56,538 nucleotides of DNA from a bacterium (GTDB taxonomy: Bacteria; Pseudomonadota; Alphaproteobacteria; Rickettsiales; RI-342), in NCBI GenBank assembly GCA_016124905.1, contig WGMV01000010.1, positions 1 to 56,538 on the forward strand. The letters are read 5' to 3'. The notes under the pieces were generated by a model. It did no database searches. It worked only from the letters and a program-made list of their open reading frames with translations, and was not told the origin of the DNA. Below, in pieces: positions 15,086 to 24,369 of the stretch. Position 1 is the stretch's first letter; the number at the start of each line of letters is the position of its first letter. The position numbers and the translations under genes were made by a program.

Positions 15086-17254
15086 CTAGACCTCCTTATG
15101 AAGATTCAGGCGCATGGCGTTGGCAATCACCAACAGAGACGAGCTGGACATGGCAATGGCCGCTACCAGCGGCGTTACCATGCCAGCCATGGCCAGCGGA
15201 ATGGCAATGATGTTGTAGAGCACGGCCAGGATGAAATTTTCCTTCACCAGCACCTGAGACAGGCGGGCGATGTTCCATGCCGTCAGCACCGGTTGCAGCT
15301 TATCCCCCTGAAAGACGATATCGGCGGCATTTTGGGTAATGTCCATGGCGGTGGAGGGGGACATGGACACATGCGCGGAAGCAAGGGAAGGGGCATCGTT
15401 CAATCCATCGCCGACCATGAGCGTGCGGGCGCCCTGCTGCTTCATTTCCTCCAGGAAACGGCATTTCTCCACGGGTGAGAGGGCTGCTTCCGCATGGGCA
15501 ATGCCAAGCTCGTCTGCAACCCGATGGACGATTTCCTCCCTGTCACCGGAAAGCAGGCTGGTGGCGATGCCCGCCTGATGGAGCCGTAGCACCACCGCTT
15601 TGGCATCGCTGCGCAGCCTGTCGTTAAAATGGAAGCATAGGGGCTTTTTCCCTTCCACGGAGAGCCATAATTGCATGGTCTGCGAGGTTTCGGCTTGCTT
15701 GACGCCACACCAGCTTTGTTTGCCGAGGCGCAGGGTTTTGCCTTTAGAGACGGCCTCCAACCCTGAACCGGGGACTTCCCGAACGGTCATGGCAAGCAGC
15801 GGGCCATCATAGGCCCGACAGACAGCGCGTGAGAGCGGATGCCTGCTGTGTGACGCAATAGAGGCGGCAAGCTGCAATGTTTTGGTGTCATACAGGTCCT
15901 CTTCCTGAAGTTCAGGATGGCCAACCGTGAGGGTGCCCGTTTTATCGAATACCACGTTGGTGATGCCGGCCAGGCGTTCCAGCGCGCTGCCGGATTTGAT
16001 AAGAATGCCACGTCGCATCAGAATACCGCTGGCGAGGACCTGTACGACAGGAACCGCCAAACCCAGTGCGCAGGGGCAGGTGATGATGAGTACCGTGGCG
16101 GCATACAGCAGCGCCTGCTGCCAGGCGATGTGGCCGAATAAAAACCAGCCGAGAAAGGTGGCGGCTGCAAGCGCATGCACGGCGGGTGTGTACCAGTGGG
16201 AGATTTTATCGGCGATCGCCACATAGCGGGACTGCGACTGCTCGGCATGTTCCATCAGCCGGATGATCTCGGCCAGCAGGGATTGGCTGTTGGGTTTGGT
16301 AATCTGAATTTTCAGCGGGGCGGAGATATTCAGCGTGCCCGCGAATACCTGGCTGTGCTTTTGGGCTTTTACCGGTAATGTCTCGCCGGTAATGAGGCTG
16401 GTGTCGAGTTCGGACACGCCCTCGGTCACGATACCATCGGCACCGATTTTTTCCCCTGTGGCTACCAGCAGGGTCATTCCTTCCTGTAGATCCGACAGCA
16501 ACATGGTGCGCGTTGTGCCATCGGCATTCAGGACGGTGGCGCGGCCAGCCATCATCTGCAGCAGGTCGCTGGCGGCGCTGCGCGCCTTGCCGCGGGCACG
16601 GGCATCGAGGTAACGCCCGATAAGCAGGAAGAAAAGAAGCATCACGCCGGAATCAAAATAGGCATGAAGGCCGTGCGTGACGGTTTCAAACAGGCTCATG
16701 GCGGTGGCAAGGATGACGGCAACCGAGATGGGCACATCCATGTTGGTGCGGCGGTCCTTCAGCGCGTTCCAGGCGGAGCGGTAAAAAGGAAGACCGGCAT
16801 AGGCGATGGCCGGAATGGCGATTAGTGCTTGGATCCATTGGAACATGGTACGGGTGGCAACGCCCATTTCCACGCCATCCGACGTCCAGAGGGGGATGGA
16901 GAAGAGCATGAGGTTTCCGCTGGTAAAACCGGCCACGGCCAGGCAACGCAGCAGGAATTTCTCTTCCTTCTGTGAGAAGGTTTCCGACGTTTGCGGGTCA
17001 AACGGCACTGCCTGATAACCCATTCCCTGAATGAGGGCTATCCACTTCTCCGCCAGTTCGGCGGGGCCCTTCCAGGCGAGGTTCAGGCGTTTGGTGGAAA
17101 GGTTGAGGCGCGCCTGGGTTATGGCGGATTGTTTTTTCAGCGCGCCTTCAATGGCCGCCACGCAGGAAGGGCAATGCATGCCATCCACCAGCAGATTCAA
17201 TGAATGGCCATGGTCGGCGGATGTTACGACAAAACGGCTGAGAGAGGGATTCAT
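15086..17254 (-). CDS. ccoI: Copper P-type ATPase of cbb3 oxidase assembly (CcoI/FixI)
   Basis: The 722-residue protein is a CPx-type heavy-metal ATPase that exports copper across the inner membrane for delivery to the CuB site of CcoN. Its N-terminal metal domain has MHCPSC (C28, C31). The membrane motif TCPCALG is at 392-398, the phosphorylated aspartate is D437 in DKTGT, the HP motif is in SRHPLSRAV near 471, and the hinge GDGLND is at 615-620. The ATG at 17254 overlaps the ccoH stop in ATGA; the longer frame from 17323 lies inside ccoH. It is followed without gap by ccoS. Confidence 0.95.
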   Translation of the reverse strand: MNPSLSRFVVTSADHGHSLNLLVDGMHCPSCVAAIEGALKKQSAITQARLNLSTKRLNLAWKGPAELAEKWIALIQGMGYQAVPFDPQTSETFSQKEEKFLLRCLAVAGFTSGNLMLFSIPLWTSDGVEMGVATRTMFQWIQALIAIPAIAYAGLPFYRSAWNALKDRRTNMDVPISVAVILATAMSLFETVTHGLHAYFDSGVMLLFFLLIGRYLDARARGKARSAASDLLQMMAGRATVLNADGTTRTMLLSDLQEGMTLLVATGEKIGADGIVTEGVSELDTSLITGETLPVKAQKHSQVFAGTLNISAPLKIQITKPNSQSLLAEIIRLMEHAEQSQSRYVAIADKISHWYTPAVHALAAATFLGWFLFGHIAWQQALLYAATVLIITCPCALGLAVPVVQVLASGILMRRGILIKSGSALERLAGITNVVFDKTGTLTVGHPELQEEDLYDTKTLQLAASIASHSRHPLSRAVCRAYDGPLLAMTVREVPGSGLEAVSKGKTLRLGKQSWCGVKQAETSQTMQLWLSVEGKKPLCFHFNDRLRSDAKAVVLRLHQAGIATSLLSGDREEIVHRVADELGIAHAEAALSPVEKCRFLEEMKQQGARTLMVGDGLNDAPSLASAHVSMSPSTAMDITQNAADIVFQGDKLQPVLTAWNIARLSQVLVKENFILAVLYNIIAIPLAMAGMVTPLVAAIAMSSSSLLVIANAMRLNLHKEV

Positions 17255-17745
17255 TCCACAACGAGCCTGATGGCGTGCTGGTAGGTTTCGTTGCCGCGAT
17301 CGGCATATGCACGTAATTCCCACAACCCTTTTGCCGGGAACGTTATTGCGGAACTATAGGTACCAGCCGATATTTCCTTAAGCTCCACGGAGAAATCCAT
17401 TCCATCCTGACTGGGGCGCATGATGGCAAGGTGGGTTCGCGCTTTGTCTATCGGCGAATCATTTCTGTCGGTAAGCCGTATGGTAACGGTTCCCTGAGAA
17501 CCGGCTTGGGCCTTCCATTGTATTGTGCTTTTCCAACCGAGCCTGGCCTGTGCATCCGCAGCGGCCACCACTTTGTTATAGGCAAGGCCTTTTTCATAGG
17601 GATGGTCCGTGACGGTTCCGGTCTGGCTGGTGACGGCAAGCGTTACCATGGTGCCGTCGATCAGGACGAGAGCGAGGAAAAAAAGAACAAAATACCAGGG
17701 GATAATACGGTCACGCAACGGGGCTGTGCTGGACGGGGATTTCAT
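17251..17745 (-). CDS. ccoH: cbb3 oxidase assembly protein CcoH/FixH
   Basis: The 164-residue protein has one N-terminal membrane helix (about 15-38) and a periplasmic FixH domain, with the characteristic DHPYEKGLAYN near residue 50 and GWKSTIQW after it. CcoH stays with the oxidase during its assembly and is required for stability of the complex. It lies three bases after ccoG and overlaps ccoI, as in rhizobial fixGHIS. Confidence 0.94.
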   Translation of the reverse strand: MKSPSSTAPLRDRIIPWYFVLFFLALVLIDGTMVTLAVTSQTGTVTDHPYEKGLAYNKVVAAADAQARLGWKSTIQWKAQAGSQGTVTIRLTDRNDSPIDKARTHLAIMRPSQDGMDFSVELKEISAGTYSSAITFPAKGLWELRAYADRGNETYQHAIRLVVE

Positions 17746-17748
17746 GCA

Positions 17749-19149
17749 TCACTCCCTTTCGCTGACAAAAATACTGCTGTCGCTTTCACGGATATTATTC
17801 TGGGTATCGGTGACGATAAATTCAATATGCTTTCGCGCTTCGGCTTGTTTGGGCGCGGTCAGGAAAACCCGAAAGTGGCCGACGCTGTCGGCAAACACAT
17901 TCAGCGCATCGGGCGATAGGTCCTGACTGGCCTGAACGCGAATGTTTCTGGTGTCGATGCCTTTGATCTCGAGCTTATATTGCCGGTCTGTGTGATCCTT
18001 GTTGATCAGGCTGATGTTGTAGCCGTTGCGGATATCGCCGTCGGAGAGGGTGACGAAGATGGGGTTGCGGTCGTGCAATACGGTGATTTCAAGCGGGGAT
18101 CGGGTCAGTAAACTATAGAGCATCAGGCTGCCGACTGCTGACATGATGCCGATGTACCAGAATGTACGCGGGCGGAAAAACCGGAAGGTGGAAGCTATGC
18201 CCTTGTCATGAGCTTCGGCCGTATCGTAACGGATAAGACCGTGGGGCAGGCCGATTTTGTCCATCACGTTGTTGCAGGCGTCCACGCACAGGCCGCAGGC
18301 GATGCATTCCATCTGCAGGCCGTTGCGGATGTCGATGCCCATCGGGCATACTACCACGCAGGAATCGCAATCAATGCAATGGCCACGGTTTTCCCAGCCG
18401 GTGCCCGCCTTGTGTTTTCCACGCGGTTCGCCGCGCCTTTCGTCGTAGGAGATGACGAGGGTGTCCTTATCAAACATGGCCGACTGGAAGCGTGCATACG
18501 GGCACATGTAGGTGCAGACCTGCTCACGTGCGAACCCGGCCATCACATAGGTGGAGAAGGTGAGGCCAAGGATCCAGCCGCCGACTGACCATGGCACGTC
18601 GGCATGGAGGATCTGGTCCATCAGTGTGGGGGCATCGTTGAAGTAAAAGACCCAGGCACCGCCCGTGCATAAACCAATGAGCAGCCATATAAGATGCGTC
18701 AGGGTTTTTTTGCGGATTTTTTCAAAATTCCAGGGTGATTCATCCAGCTTTTTACGGGCATTGCGGTCGCCCTGCACAATGCGTTCCACCCAGATGAAAA
18801 GATCCGTCCAGACGGTTTGAGGGCATGCATAGCCACACCAGACACGTCCTAGCAGGCTGGTGACGAAAAACAGCCCCACCGCCGCCAGAATCAGTATGCC
18901 GGTGATATAATAGACTTCCTGTGGCCAGATTTCGATGCCGAAGAAATAAGCCCGCCGATGTGGCATATCGATCAGAATGGCCTGGGATGGCATGTATTCG
19001 CCCCGGTCCCAGCGAATCCAGGGCGTCAGATAATAGATGCCCAGCAGGACAACCATCGCTACCCATTTCAGCTTACGGTATTTTCCCCATACGCGACGCG
19101 GATAAATGGTGCGTTGTTTGGCGAAAAGCTGGATGGGCTGTTCTGGCAT
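17749..19149 (-). CDS. ccoG: cbb3 oxidase accessory protein CcoG (FixG), 2x[4Fe-4S] ferredoxin-type
   Basis: The 466-residue inner-membrane protein has about five membrane helices, conserved CGYACPQTVWTD near 105-116, and two ferredoxin-type clusters with C258, C261, C264, C268 and C282, C285, C288, C292. CcoG is a cupric reductase in the copper supply to cbb3 oxidase. The C-terminal 120 residues form an Ig-like periplasmic domain. The start codon follows ccoP by seven bases. Confidence 0.95.
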   Translation of the reverse strand: MPEQPIQLFAKQRTIYPRRVWGKYRKLKWVAMVVLLGIYYLTPWIRWDRGEYMPSQAILIDMPHRRAYFFGIEIWPQEVYYITGILILAAVGLFFVTSLLGRVWCGYACPQTVWTDLFIWVERIVQGDRNARKKLDESPWNFEKIRKKTLTHLIWLLIGLCTGGAWVFYFNDAPTLMDQILHADVPWSVGGWILGLTFSTYVMAGFAREQVCTYMCPYARFQSAMFDKDTLVISYDERRGEPRGKHKAGTGWENRGHCIDCDSCVVVCPMGIDIRNGLQMECIACGLCVDACNNVMDKIGLPHGLIRYDTAEAHDKGIASTFRFFRPRTFWYIGIMSAVGSLMLYSLLTRSPLEITVLHDRNPIFVTLSDGDIRNGYNISLINKDHTDRQYKLEIKGIDTRNIRVQASQDLSPDALNVFADSVGHFRVFLTAPKQAEARKHIEFIVTDTQNNIRESDSSIFVSERE

Positions 19150-19156
19150 ATTTTAC

Positions 19157-20095
19157 CTATCGGCCAGCCGGTTCCTTGGCGGAGGGCTGTGTTGGAGCGG
19201 CGGCTGGCATGATAGCGGGCGCTGCTTCACCGCCACCCAGCGAATGTACATAGATGGCCAGCTGCTTGATGGTGGTATCAGGCAGGCGGGCTTCCCAGGT
19301 GGGCATAACGCCATGGCGCGGGCTGTTGACCTGCCGCACGATGCTTGCCTTGTCACCGCCATAGAGCCAGATGGCATCGGCCAGGTTCGGCGCGCCGAAA
19401 TCACGGCCGCCCTTGCCATCGTTGCCATGGCAGGAGGCGCAGTTGGTCGCAAAGAGGGTTGCGCCTTCCTCCGTGCCGCCCTGGTGGGTGGAGAGGCTCA
19501 GCACATAATCCGCCACGCTGGATATCTCGGCCGCTTTGAGAATGCCGTCCTTTCCGAAGGCGGGCATTGCGGAATCACGCGTTTCGGCATGGGTGGAGCG
19601 TATGCCGTGTTTGATGGTGGTATAGATGGCATCCAGATCGCCGCCCCAGAGCCAGTCATCATCGTTCAGATTCGGATAGCCGGGGCGTCCTTCGGCGCCG
19701 GTGCCGTGGCAGGCGGCGCAGTTTTCCTTGAACATGGTTTTACCGCCGGCGATGGCGAAGGCATAGAGCTCGGGATCGCTCTGGATGTCCTGCAATGAGG
19801 CAGTTTTGATCTTTTCGATATAAACGCCTCGCCTTGCGGTGATTTCGGATTGTTCATCGGCAAGCTTTTTATATTGCGTCCAGTGTTTGCTGCCTTGCGT
19901 ATTGCCGTTAAGCGTCGGCCAGGCAGGATAGACCAACCAGTAACCTACGGCCCAGATGCAGCATAGAAAGAACACCCACAGCCACCAGCGCGGGGCGGGG
20001 TTATTCAGTTCCTTCAGTCCGTCCCATTCATGGCCGGTGGTTTCCACACCGGTGACGGTATCTTTTTCTTTAGGGGTATTAGGGTCGGCCATCAT
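19157..20095 (-). CDS. ccoP: cbb3 oxidase diheme cytochrome c subunit CcoP
   Basis: CcoP brings electrons to the cbb3 oxidase. The 312-residue protein has one membrane helix (about 37-57) and two periplasmic cytochrome c domains with heme motifs CAACH (126-130) and CASCH (219-223). The later methionine ligands are plausible in SAMPAF and GVMPTW. The tail is Ala/Pro-rich. GAGG lies six bases before the first of two ATG codons, so I use 20095. It overlaps ccoQ by 17 bases. Confidence 0.96.
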   Translation of the reverse strand: MMADPNTPKEKDTVTGVETTGHEWDGLKELNNPAPRWWLWVFFLCCIWAVGYWLVYPAWPTLNGNTQGSKHWTQYKKLADEQSEITARRGVYIEKIKTASLQDIQSDPELYAFAIAGGKTMFKENCAACHGTGAEGRPGYPNLNDDDWLWGGDLDAIYTTIKHGIRSTHAETRDSAMPAFGKDGILKAAEISSVADYVLSLSTHQGGTEEGATLFATNCASCHGNDGKGGRDFGAPNLADAIWLYGGDKASIVRQVNSPRHGVMPTWEARLPDTTIKQLAIYVHSLGGGEAAPAIMPAAAPTQPSAKEPAGR

Positions 20096-20240
20096 GGCGA
20101 TCCTCCAGTGGGATATAGGCTAAGGCTTGCAGGTTCTGTTTGGCGCCGGGGCGTAATACCCACACCAGAATTCCAAGGAATACCGCCATGAAAAACAGCA
20201 TTCCGATGGTGGGCGCGTGCTGAAGCAGGAACTCAATCAT
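20079..20240 (-). CDS. ccoQ: cbb3 oxidase small subunit CcoQ
   Basis: The 53-residue protein has one membrane helix ([18 protein letters not shown]) followed by RPGAKQ and a short polar tail, the usual CcoQ layout. CcoQ protects the assembled complex from oxygen and helps its stability. It overlaps both ccoO (8 bases) and ccoP (17 bases), and its place between them is the standard order. Confidence 0.93.
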   Translation of the reverse strand: MIEFLLQHAPTIGMLFFMAVFLGILVWVLRPGAKQNLQALAYIPLEDRHDGRP

Positions 20241-20964
20241 GTTGTTGCTCCGCGGGTTTGTAATCCTTGATATTGGCCAATGTGCCGAGCATCTGCAGAT
20301 AGGCCACCAGGGCATCCATCTCAGAGACCATTTGCGGCTGACCATCAAAATCACGCTGGTTGATTTTTTCGCCGTAGCGTTCCTTCAGGCCGGTGGCGTC
20401 CGTTTCCGGATGCGCCTGGGCCATGGCATCGTTATAGGCATGTTCGATCATGGCATCGGTGTAAGGCACGCCCACGGTGCGTAGGGTTTTCATGTGCTTG
20501 TCGATATCGTCGATCGCGGCGCCGTTATGCAGCAGGAAGGCATAGGGAGGCATTATGGATTCAGGCACCACGTCCTTGGGGCGCTTGAGGTGCATGGTGT
20601 GCCATTCGTCCGAATATTTGCCGCCCACACGCGCCAGGTCGGGGCCGGTGCGTTTGGAGCCCCAGAGGAACGGATGATCGTACATGCTTTCGGCGGCGAG
20701 GGAGTAGGGGCCGTAGCGCTCGACCTCATCGCGCAGCGGCCGAATCTGCTGGCTGTGGCAGTTGGCGCAGCCTTCGCGGATGTAAATGTTCTGGCCGGCC
20801 AGCTCCAGCGGGGTGAGCGGACGCATGCCGCTGACTTTTTCGATGGTGGTCTCGATGCGGAAAAGCGGGACGATCTCAATCAGGCCGCCGATGGAAATGG
20901 CGATGATGATGCCGATCAGCAGCCAGATGGAGTTTTTTTCCAGTTTGCCATGATGCTTAAGCAT
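20233..20964 (-). CDS. ccoO: cbb3 oxidase monoheme cytochrome c subunit CcoO
   Basis: The 243-residue protein has one N-terminal membrane helix (about 12-34) and one heme motif CANCH (66-70), preceded by GQNIYIREG and followed by [15 protein letters not shown], the CcoO signature. The axial methionine is likely in SIMPPYAFL. The gene overlaps ccoN by eight bases. Confidence 0.96.
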   Translation of the reverse strand: MLKHHGKLEKNSIWLLIGIIIAISIGGLIEIVPLFRIETTIEKVSGMRPLTPLELAGQNIYIREGCANCHSQQIRPLRDEVERYGPYSLAAESMYDHPFLWGSKRTGPDLARVGGKYSDEWHTMHLKRPKDVVPESIMPPYAFLLHNGAAIDDIDKHMKTLRTVGVPYTDAMIEHAYNDAMAQAHPETDATGLKERYGEKINQRDFDGQPQMVSEMDALVAYLQMLGTLANIKDYKPAEQQHD

Positions 20965-22393
20965 GAGCGGACTCCAGATTGCGCGTTGCCTGGCTGGATT
21001 CTGCGCCGCAGATGGTTTTCCAGCAGTTATAGATCATGATGACCATGCCGCTGAGGTAGAGCAGGCCGCCCAGCGCGCGGATGATGTAGTAGGGGTGCAT
21101 GGCGGCGACGGTTTCCACGAAGGAATATTCCAGGAAGCCCATGCTGTCATAGGCACGCCACATCAAACCCTGCATGATGCCCGCCACCCACATGGCCGTG
21201 ATGTAAAGCACGATGCCGATGGTGGCGACCCAGAGATGGGTGTTCACGAGGCGCATAGAGTAGAGCTCCCTGCGCTTCCAGAGTATTGGCACAAGGTGAT
21301 AGATGGCGCCGAAGCTGATGAAAGCCACCCAGCCGAGCGCGCCGGAATGCACGTGGCCGATGGTCCAGTCCGTATAGTGCGAGAGTGAATTCACCGCCTT
21401 GATGGACATGAGCGGACCTTCGAAGGTGCTCATGCCATAGAAGGCCAGGGCGATGATCATGAAGCGGAGCACCGGGTCATCACGCAGTTTGTTCCATGCG
21501 CCCGAGAGGGTCATGATGCCGTTGATCATGCCGCCCCAGCTGGGCATCCAGAGCATGATGGAGAAGGTCATGCCGAGCGTTTGCGCCCAGTCAGGCAGGG
21601 CAGTGTAATGCAGGTGGTGCGGACCGGCCCAGATGTAGATAAAGATCAGCGACCAGAAGTGCAGGATGGACAGGCGGTAAGAATAAACCGGGCGATTGGC
21701 GCGTTTGGGAATGAAGTAATACATGATGCCGAGGAAACCGGCGGTGAGGAAAAAGCCCACGGCATTATGGCCATACCACCACTGAATGAGCGCACTCTGC
21801 ACGCCACCCCACACCGGATAGCTTTTTGTGCCGAGCAGGGAAACCGGGACCGATACGCCATTGACCAGGTGAAGCACGGCCACGGTGGCGATAAAGGCGA
21901 GGTAGAACCAGTTGGCCACGTAGATATGCGGTTCTTCGCGGTTTTTCAGCGTCATCAGAAAAATGGCGAGGTAGGCGACCCAGACAACCGTCAGCCAAAG
22001 GTCGGCATACCATTCCGGCTCGGCATATTCCTTGCCCTGGGTCACGCCGGTAACATAGCCAAGCGCGGCCATGACGATGAAAATCTGGTAACCCCAGAAG
22101 GTGAAAAGGGAGAGACCGTCGTTCCACAGGCGCGTGCGGCAGGTGCGCTGCACGACGAAGTAGCTGGTGGCGAAAAGCACGTTGCCGCCGAAAGCGAAAA
22201 TCACCGCGGATGTGTGCAGCGGGCGAAGCCTGCCGAAATTGAGATATTCACCGAAATTGAGTTCCGGAAACGCCATTTGTAGCGCAATGAACAGCCCCAC
22301 AGCCATGCCCACCACACCCCAGAATAATGAGGCGATGGTGAAGAGCTTGACGATGTCGTCGTTGTAAGCCGGGAGTGGTCGGGCGGTTTGCAT
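20957..22393 (-). CDS. ccoN: cbb3-type cytochrome c oxidase catalytic subunit CcoN
   Basis: The 478-residue, twelve-helix subunit I of the cbb3 oxidase reduces oxygen with very high affinity. Heme and copper ligands can be assigned: H60 in RPLHTSAV (low-spin heme b), H209 in WWYGHN and H259-H260 in [14 protein letters not shown] (CuB), and the H347/H349 pair in [12 protein letters not shown] for the two hemes. Y253 in the helix IFIYIWAG is at the place of the cross-linked tyrosine. It starts three bases after the upstream membrane protein gene, in an uninterrupted nine-gene operon down to ccoS. Confidence 0.97.
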   Translation of the reverse strand: MQTARPLPAYNDDIVKLFTIASLFWGVVGMAVGLFIALQMAFPELNFGEYLNFGRLRPLHTSAVIFAFGGNVLFATSYFVVQRTCRTRLWNDGLSLFTFWGYQIFIVMAALGYVTGVTQGKEYAEPEWYADLWLTVVWVAYLAIFLMTLKNREEPHIYVANWFYLAFIATVAVLHLVNGVSVPVSLLGTKSYPVWGGVQSALIQWWYGHNAVGFFLTAGFLGIMYYFIPKRANRPVYSYRLSILHFWSLIFIYIWAGPHHLHYTALPDWAQTLGMTFSIMLWMPSWGGMINGIMTLSGAWNKLRDDPVLRFMIIALAFYGMSTFEGPLMSIKAVNSLSHYTDWTIGHVHSGALGWVAFISFGAIYHLVPILWKRRELYSMRLVNTHLWVATIGIVLYITAMWVAGIMQGLMWRAYDSMGFLEYSFVETVAAMHPYYIIRALGGLLYLSGMVIMIYNCWKTICGAESSQATRNLESAHA

Positions 22394-22396
22394 GAT

Positions 22397-23065
22397 TTAC
22401 CTCGCTACTAATCTTTCGGCCATCACAAGGAGTGCGACGCCGTTGAATGCCATGACCGCGCGGCCGAGCTTCTGCATGAAAAACTGCCATTTGCGCGAAA
22501 GAAGTTCGGTGCCGATGCTGGCAATGAACAGGGCGGGAAGCGTGCCCGCAAAGAAGAAGAACATGGCCAGCATGGCCTTAAGCGGATTGGCCATGGTGGC
22601 TGCCATCATCAAGGCGGCATAAAGCAGGCCGCATGGCATAAAACCCAGAAAAAGGCCGCGAAGGTAGGTCAGCCGGCCCGTGGAGAAAAAACCGATATGC
22701 CGGAAAAACGGCAGGCCGCTTGCCAGAAACATGAACCCCGCCAGCATCAGCATGGCCGCTGAAACCCATGGCCAGTAAGGCGAGGCCGCAATCTGGCTGG
22801 AAAGAACAGCCGCCGCACCGCCCAGCAGCATGTAGGTGGTGGCGCGGCCGAGATGGTAATTAACGCCAAGACTGCGAGCAATGGTGCGGCCGGTGCCGCA
22901 GCTGCCGCAGCGGCTGCAGGCGGCGGTTTCGGCGCCAACCAGTGGGCCGCACATGGGCATGCAGTGGGTAAAACCGCCCGTAAGGCCGCCCAGAAAAAAT
23001 ACCAGGTAGAACGGCAGATTGCCGGAAGCGAACAGACCCGTGCAGTGCGTGATTAGTGCATTCAT
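22397..23065 (-). CDS. DsbD_2/TauE-like membrane protein, first gene of the cco operon
   Basis: The 222-residue protein has about six membrane helices with GGLTGGFTHCMPMCGP near residues 26-41 and GLFLGFMPCGLLYAALM near 136-152, the signature of the cytochrome-biogenesis-type membrane domain often annotated as sulfite exporter TauE/SafE. Members are frequently found beside ccoGHIS and are suspected of a role in copper or thiol handling for the oxidase. Extra cysteines lie in CSRCGSCG near 50-57. GAGG precedes the ATG. It is the first gene after the FNR-type promoter, while such a gene more often follows ccoS. Confidence 0.85.
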   Translation of the reverse strand: MNALITHCTGLFASGNLPFYLVFFLGGLTGGFTHCMPMCGPLVGAETAACSRCGSCGTGRTIARSLGVNYHLGRATTYMLLGGAAAVLSSQIAASPYWPWVSAAMLMLAGFMFLASGLPFFRHIGFFSTGRLTYLRGLFLGFMPCGLLYAALMMAATMANPLKAMLAMFFFFAGTLPALFIASIGTELLSRKWQFFMQKLGRAVMAFNGVALLVMAERLVAR

Positions 23066-23082
23066 TGATTACCTCAATATGC

Positions 23083-23124
23083 ACTAAATGATTTTTCGCG
23101 GTGTCGGGCATTGATTTAGGTCAA
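23083..23124 (-). promoter_or_regulatory. FNR/FixK-dependent promoter of the cco operon
   Basis: On the minus strand TTGACCTAAATCAA (23111-23124) matches the FNR consensus. TTTAGT at 23083-23088 matches four of six -10 bases, and puts the box centre 41.5 bases before a predicted start at about 23076, leaving an 11-base leader that contains the GAGG ribosome site. The box lies 13 bases after the stop of the cation efflux gene. Confidence 0.75.
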
Positions 23125-23136
23125 GCGGTGAAGGAC

Positions 23137-24057
23137 TTAGTGGCGGTGCTTGACGGAGCCCGCGCAATTGTTGCTATGGTTACAGCCGCTTAGTTCAAAC
23201 TGGAAATTGGTGTGGTGAATATTGTGCTGTTCGGCAACGTGCTGCGCCTTTTCCAGCAAATGATTGTCGGTAGGGAGTTGCTTGACGACCAGGTGCGCGG
23301 TCAGGCTGTTCTGGCCGCTGGTAATGGCCCAGACATGCAGTTCATGCACATCCTCCACGCCGGGCAGGGTTTTCAGATCATCCATGAGGGATTGCATTTC
23401 CATGCCGGAAGGGACGCCGTCCAGCAGGATATGGACGGATTCGCTAAGGAGCGCCCATGTGCGCGGCAGCACCCACAGGCCAATGAGCACGGCCATGACG
23501 GGGTCCACCTGCTGCCAGCCGGTGAGCTTAATGATGATGGCGGCCAGGATGACTGCCGCCGAACCAAGCATATCGGCCATGACCTCGGCATAGGCGGCCT
23601 TGAGGTTGAGGTTATCGTGCCCGCCCTGCAGCACTTTCATGCTGATGAGGTTGACCACGAGACCGAGTACGGCAATGACGAGCATGCCGGTGGAGGCGAT
23701 TTCCGCCGGATGAAAGAAGCGCTGCCAGGCTTCATACAGGATGTAGAAGGCAACAATGAAGAGGGCGGAAGCATTCAGCGCGGCGGCCAGAATCTCGAAC
23801 CGGCGATAACCGAAGGTGCGTTTGAAATCCGCCGGGCGTTCGCCGATTTTGGTGGCAACCAGCGCAATCACCAAGCCCATGACATCGGTCATCATGTGGG
23901 CTGCATCCGACAGCAGGGCAAGGCTGTCGGTGATGAGGCTGCCCACGACTTCCGCCACCAGATAGCCACCCGTGAGCATTAGTGCGATGGTCAGGCGTCT
24001 GGCGTTTGTAGAACCGGTGTGGTGATGGTGAACGTGGTGGTGATTCTGCCCGGCCAT
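23137..24057 (-). CDS. Cation diffusion facilitator family transporter
   Basis: The 306-residue protein has six membrane helices and a cytoplasmic C-terminal domain, the layout of CzcD/ZitB exporters that exchange Zn or other divalent metals for protons. H54 and D58 in HMMTDVMG form the first metal site; the second site reads E-x-x-x-D (EVMADMLGS) rather than H-x-x-x-D, so the metal is not certain. The N-terminus (NHHHVHHHHTG) and C-terminus (VKHRH) are His-rich. It starts two bases after the stop of the small secreted protein gene, so it probably shares its transcript. Confidence 0.92.
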   Translation of the reverse strand: MAGQNHHHVHHHHTGSTNARRLTIALMLTGGYLVAEVVGSLITDSLALLSDAAHMMTDVMGLVIALVATKIGERPADFKRTFGYRRFEILAAALNASALFIVAFYILYEAWQRFFHPAEIASTGMLVIAVLGLVVNLISMKVLQGGHDNLNLKAAYAEVMADMLGSAAVILAAIIIKLTGWQQVDPVMAVLIGLWVLPRTWALLSESVHILLDGVPSGMEMQSLMDDLKTLPGVEDVHELHVWAITSGQNSLTAHLVVKQLPTDNHLLEKAQHVAEQHNIHHTNFQFELSGCNHSNNCAGSVKHRH

Positions 24058-24059
24058 GC

Positions 24060-24347
24060 TTATTGCTGCCGTTCGCTCGCCGGTTCAAGCCATTCCTGCT
24101 TGCCGGGAATGACGAATTGAAGGAAAGACTGCTGGCCTTTCAGGCACTGGTTGTAGAGGATCTTGTTGTCCCAGTAACGGCGCATGCAGTCGTCATGCAC
24201 GGTGGTGCCGTTGGGCGTGTCTTTCAGCAGGCGCTGCATGGGCAGGGTGCGTTGCTGATCTTCGGTGTTCATCTGATGTTCGGCAGCCTGCGCGATAAGG
24301 GCAACGGATGCCAGGAGGGTGGAGATGAGTAGTGCGCGGGTAAGCAT
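24060..24347 (-). CDS. Small secreted protein, paralogue of the next gene upstream
   Basis: The 95-residue precursor has a signal peptide (about 1-21, ending AQA) and a mature region of unknown family. It shares the pattern NGTT-x-H-D-x-C-x-R-x-YWDNK-x-x-Y-x-QCL with the protein encoded at 24370, with two cysteines spaced 17 residues apart in both. The C-terminus beyond that motif is longer here. I use the ATG at 24347 because GAGG is eight bases upstream. Its role is unknown; periplasmic location and paired cysteines suggest a disulfide or metal site. Confidence 0.8.
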   Translation of the reverse strand: MLTRALLISTLLASVALIAQAAEHQMNTEDQQRTLPMQRLLKDTPNGTTVHDDCMRRYWDNKILYNQCLKGQQSFLQFVIPGKQEWLEPASERQQ

Positions 24348-24369
24348 GATGGGCCTCTTTTGCTGAAGG

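Noticed and set aside
22853-23056. Short poly-alanine frame on the plus strand
   Set aside because: Shadow of the cysteine-rich part of the DsbD_2-like gene; the Ala run comes from GC-rich complementary codons.
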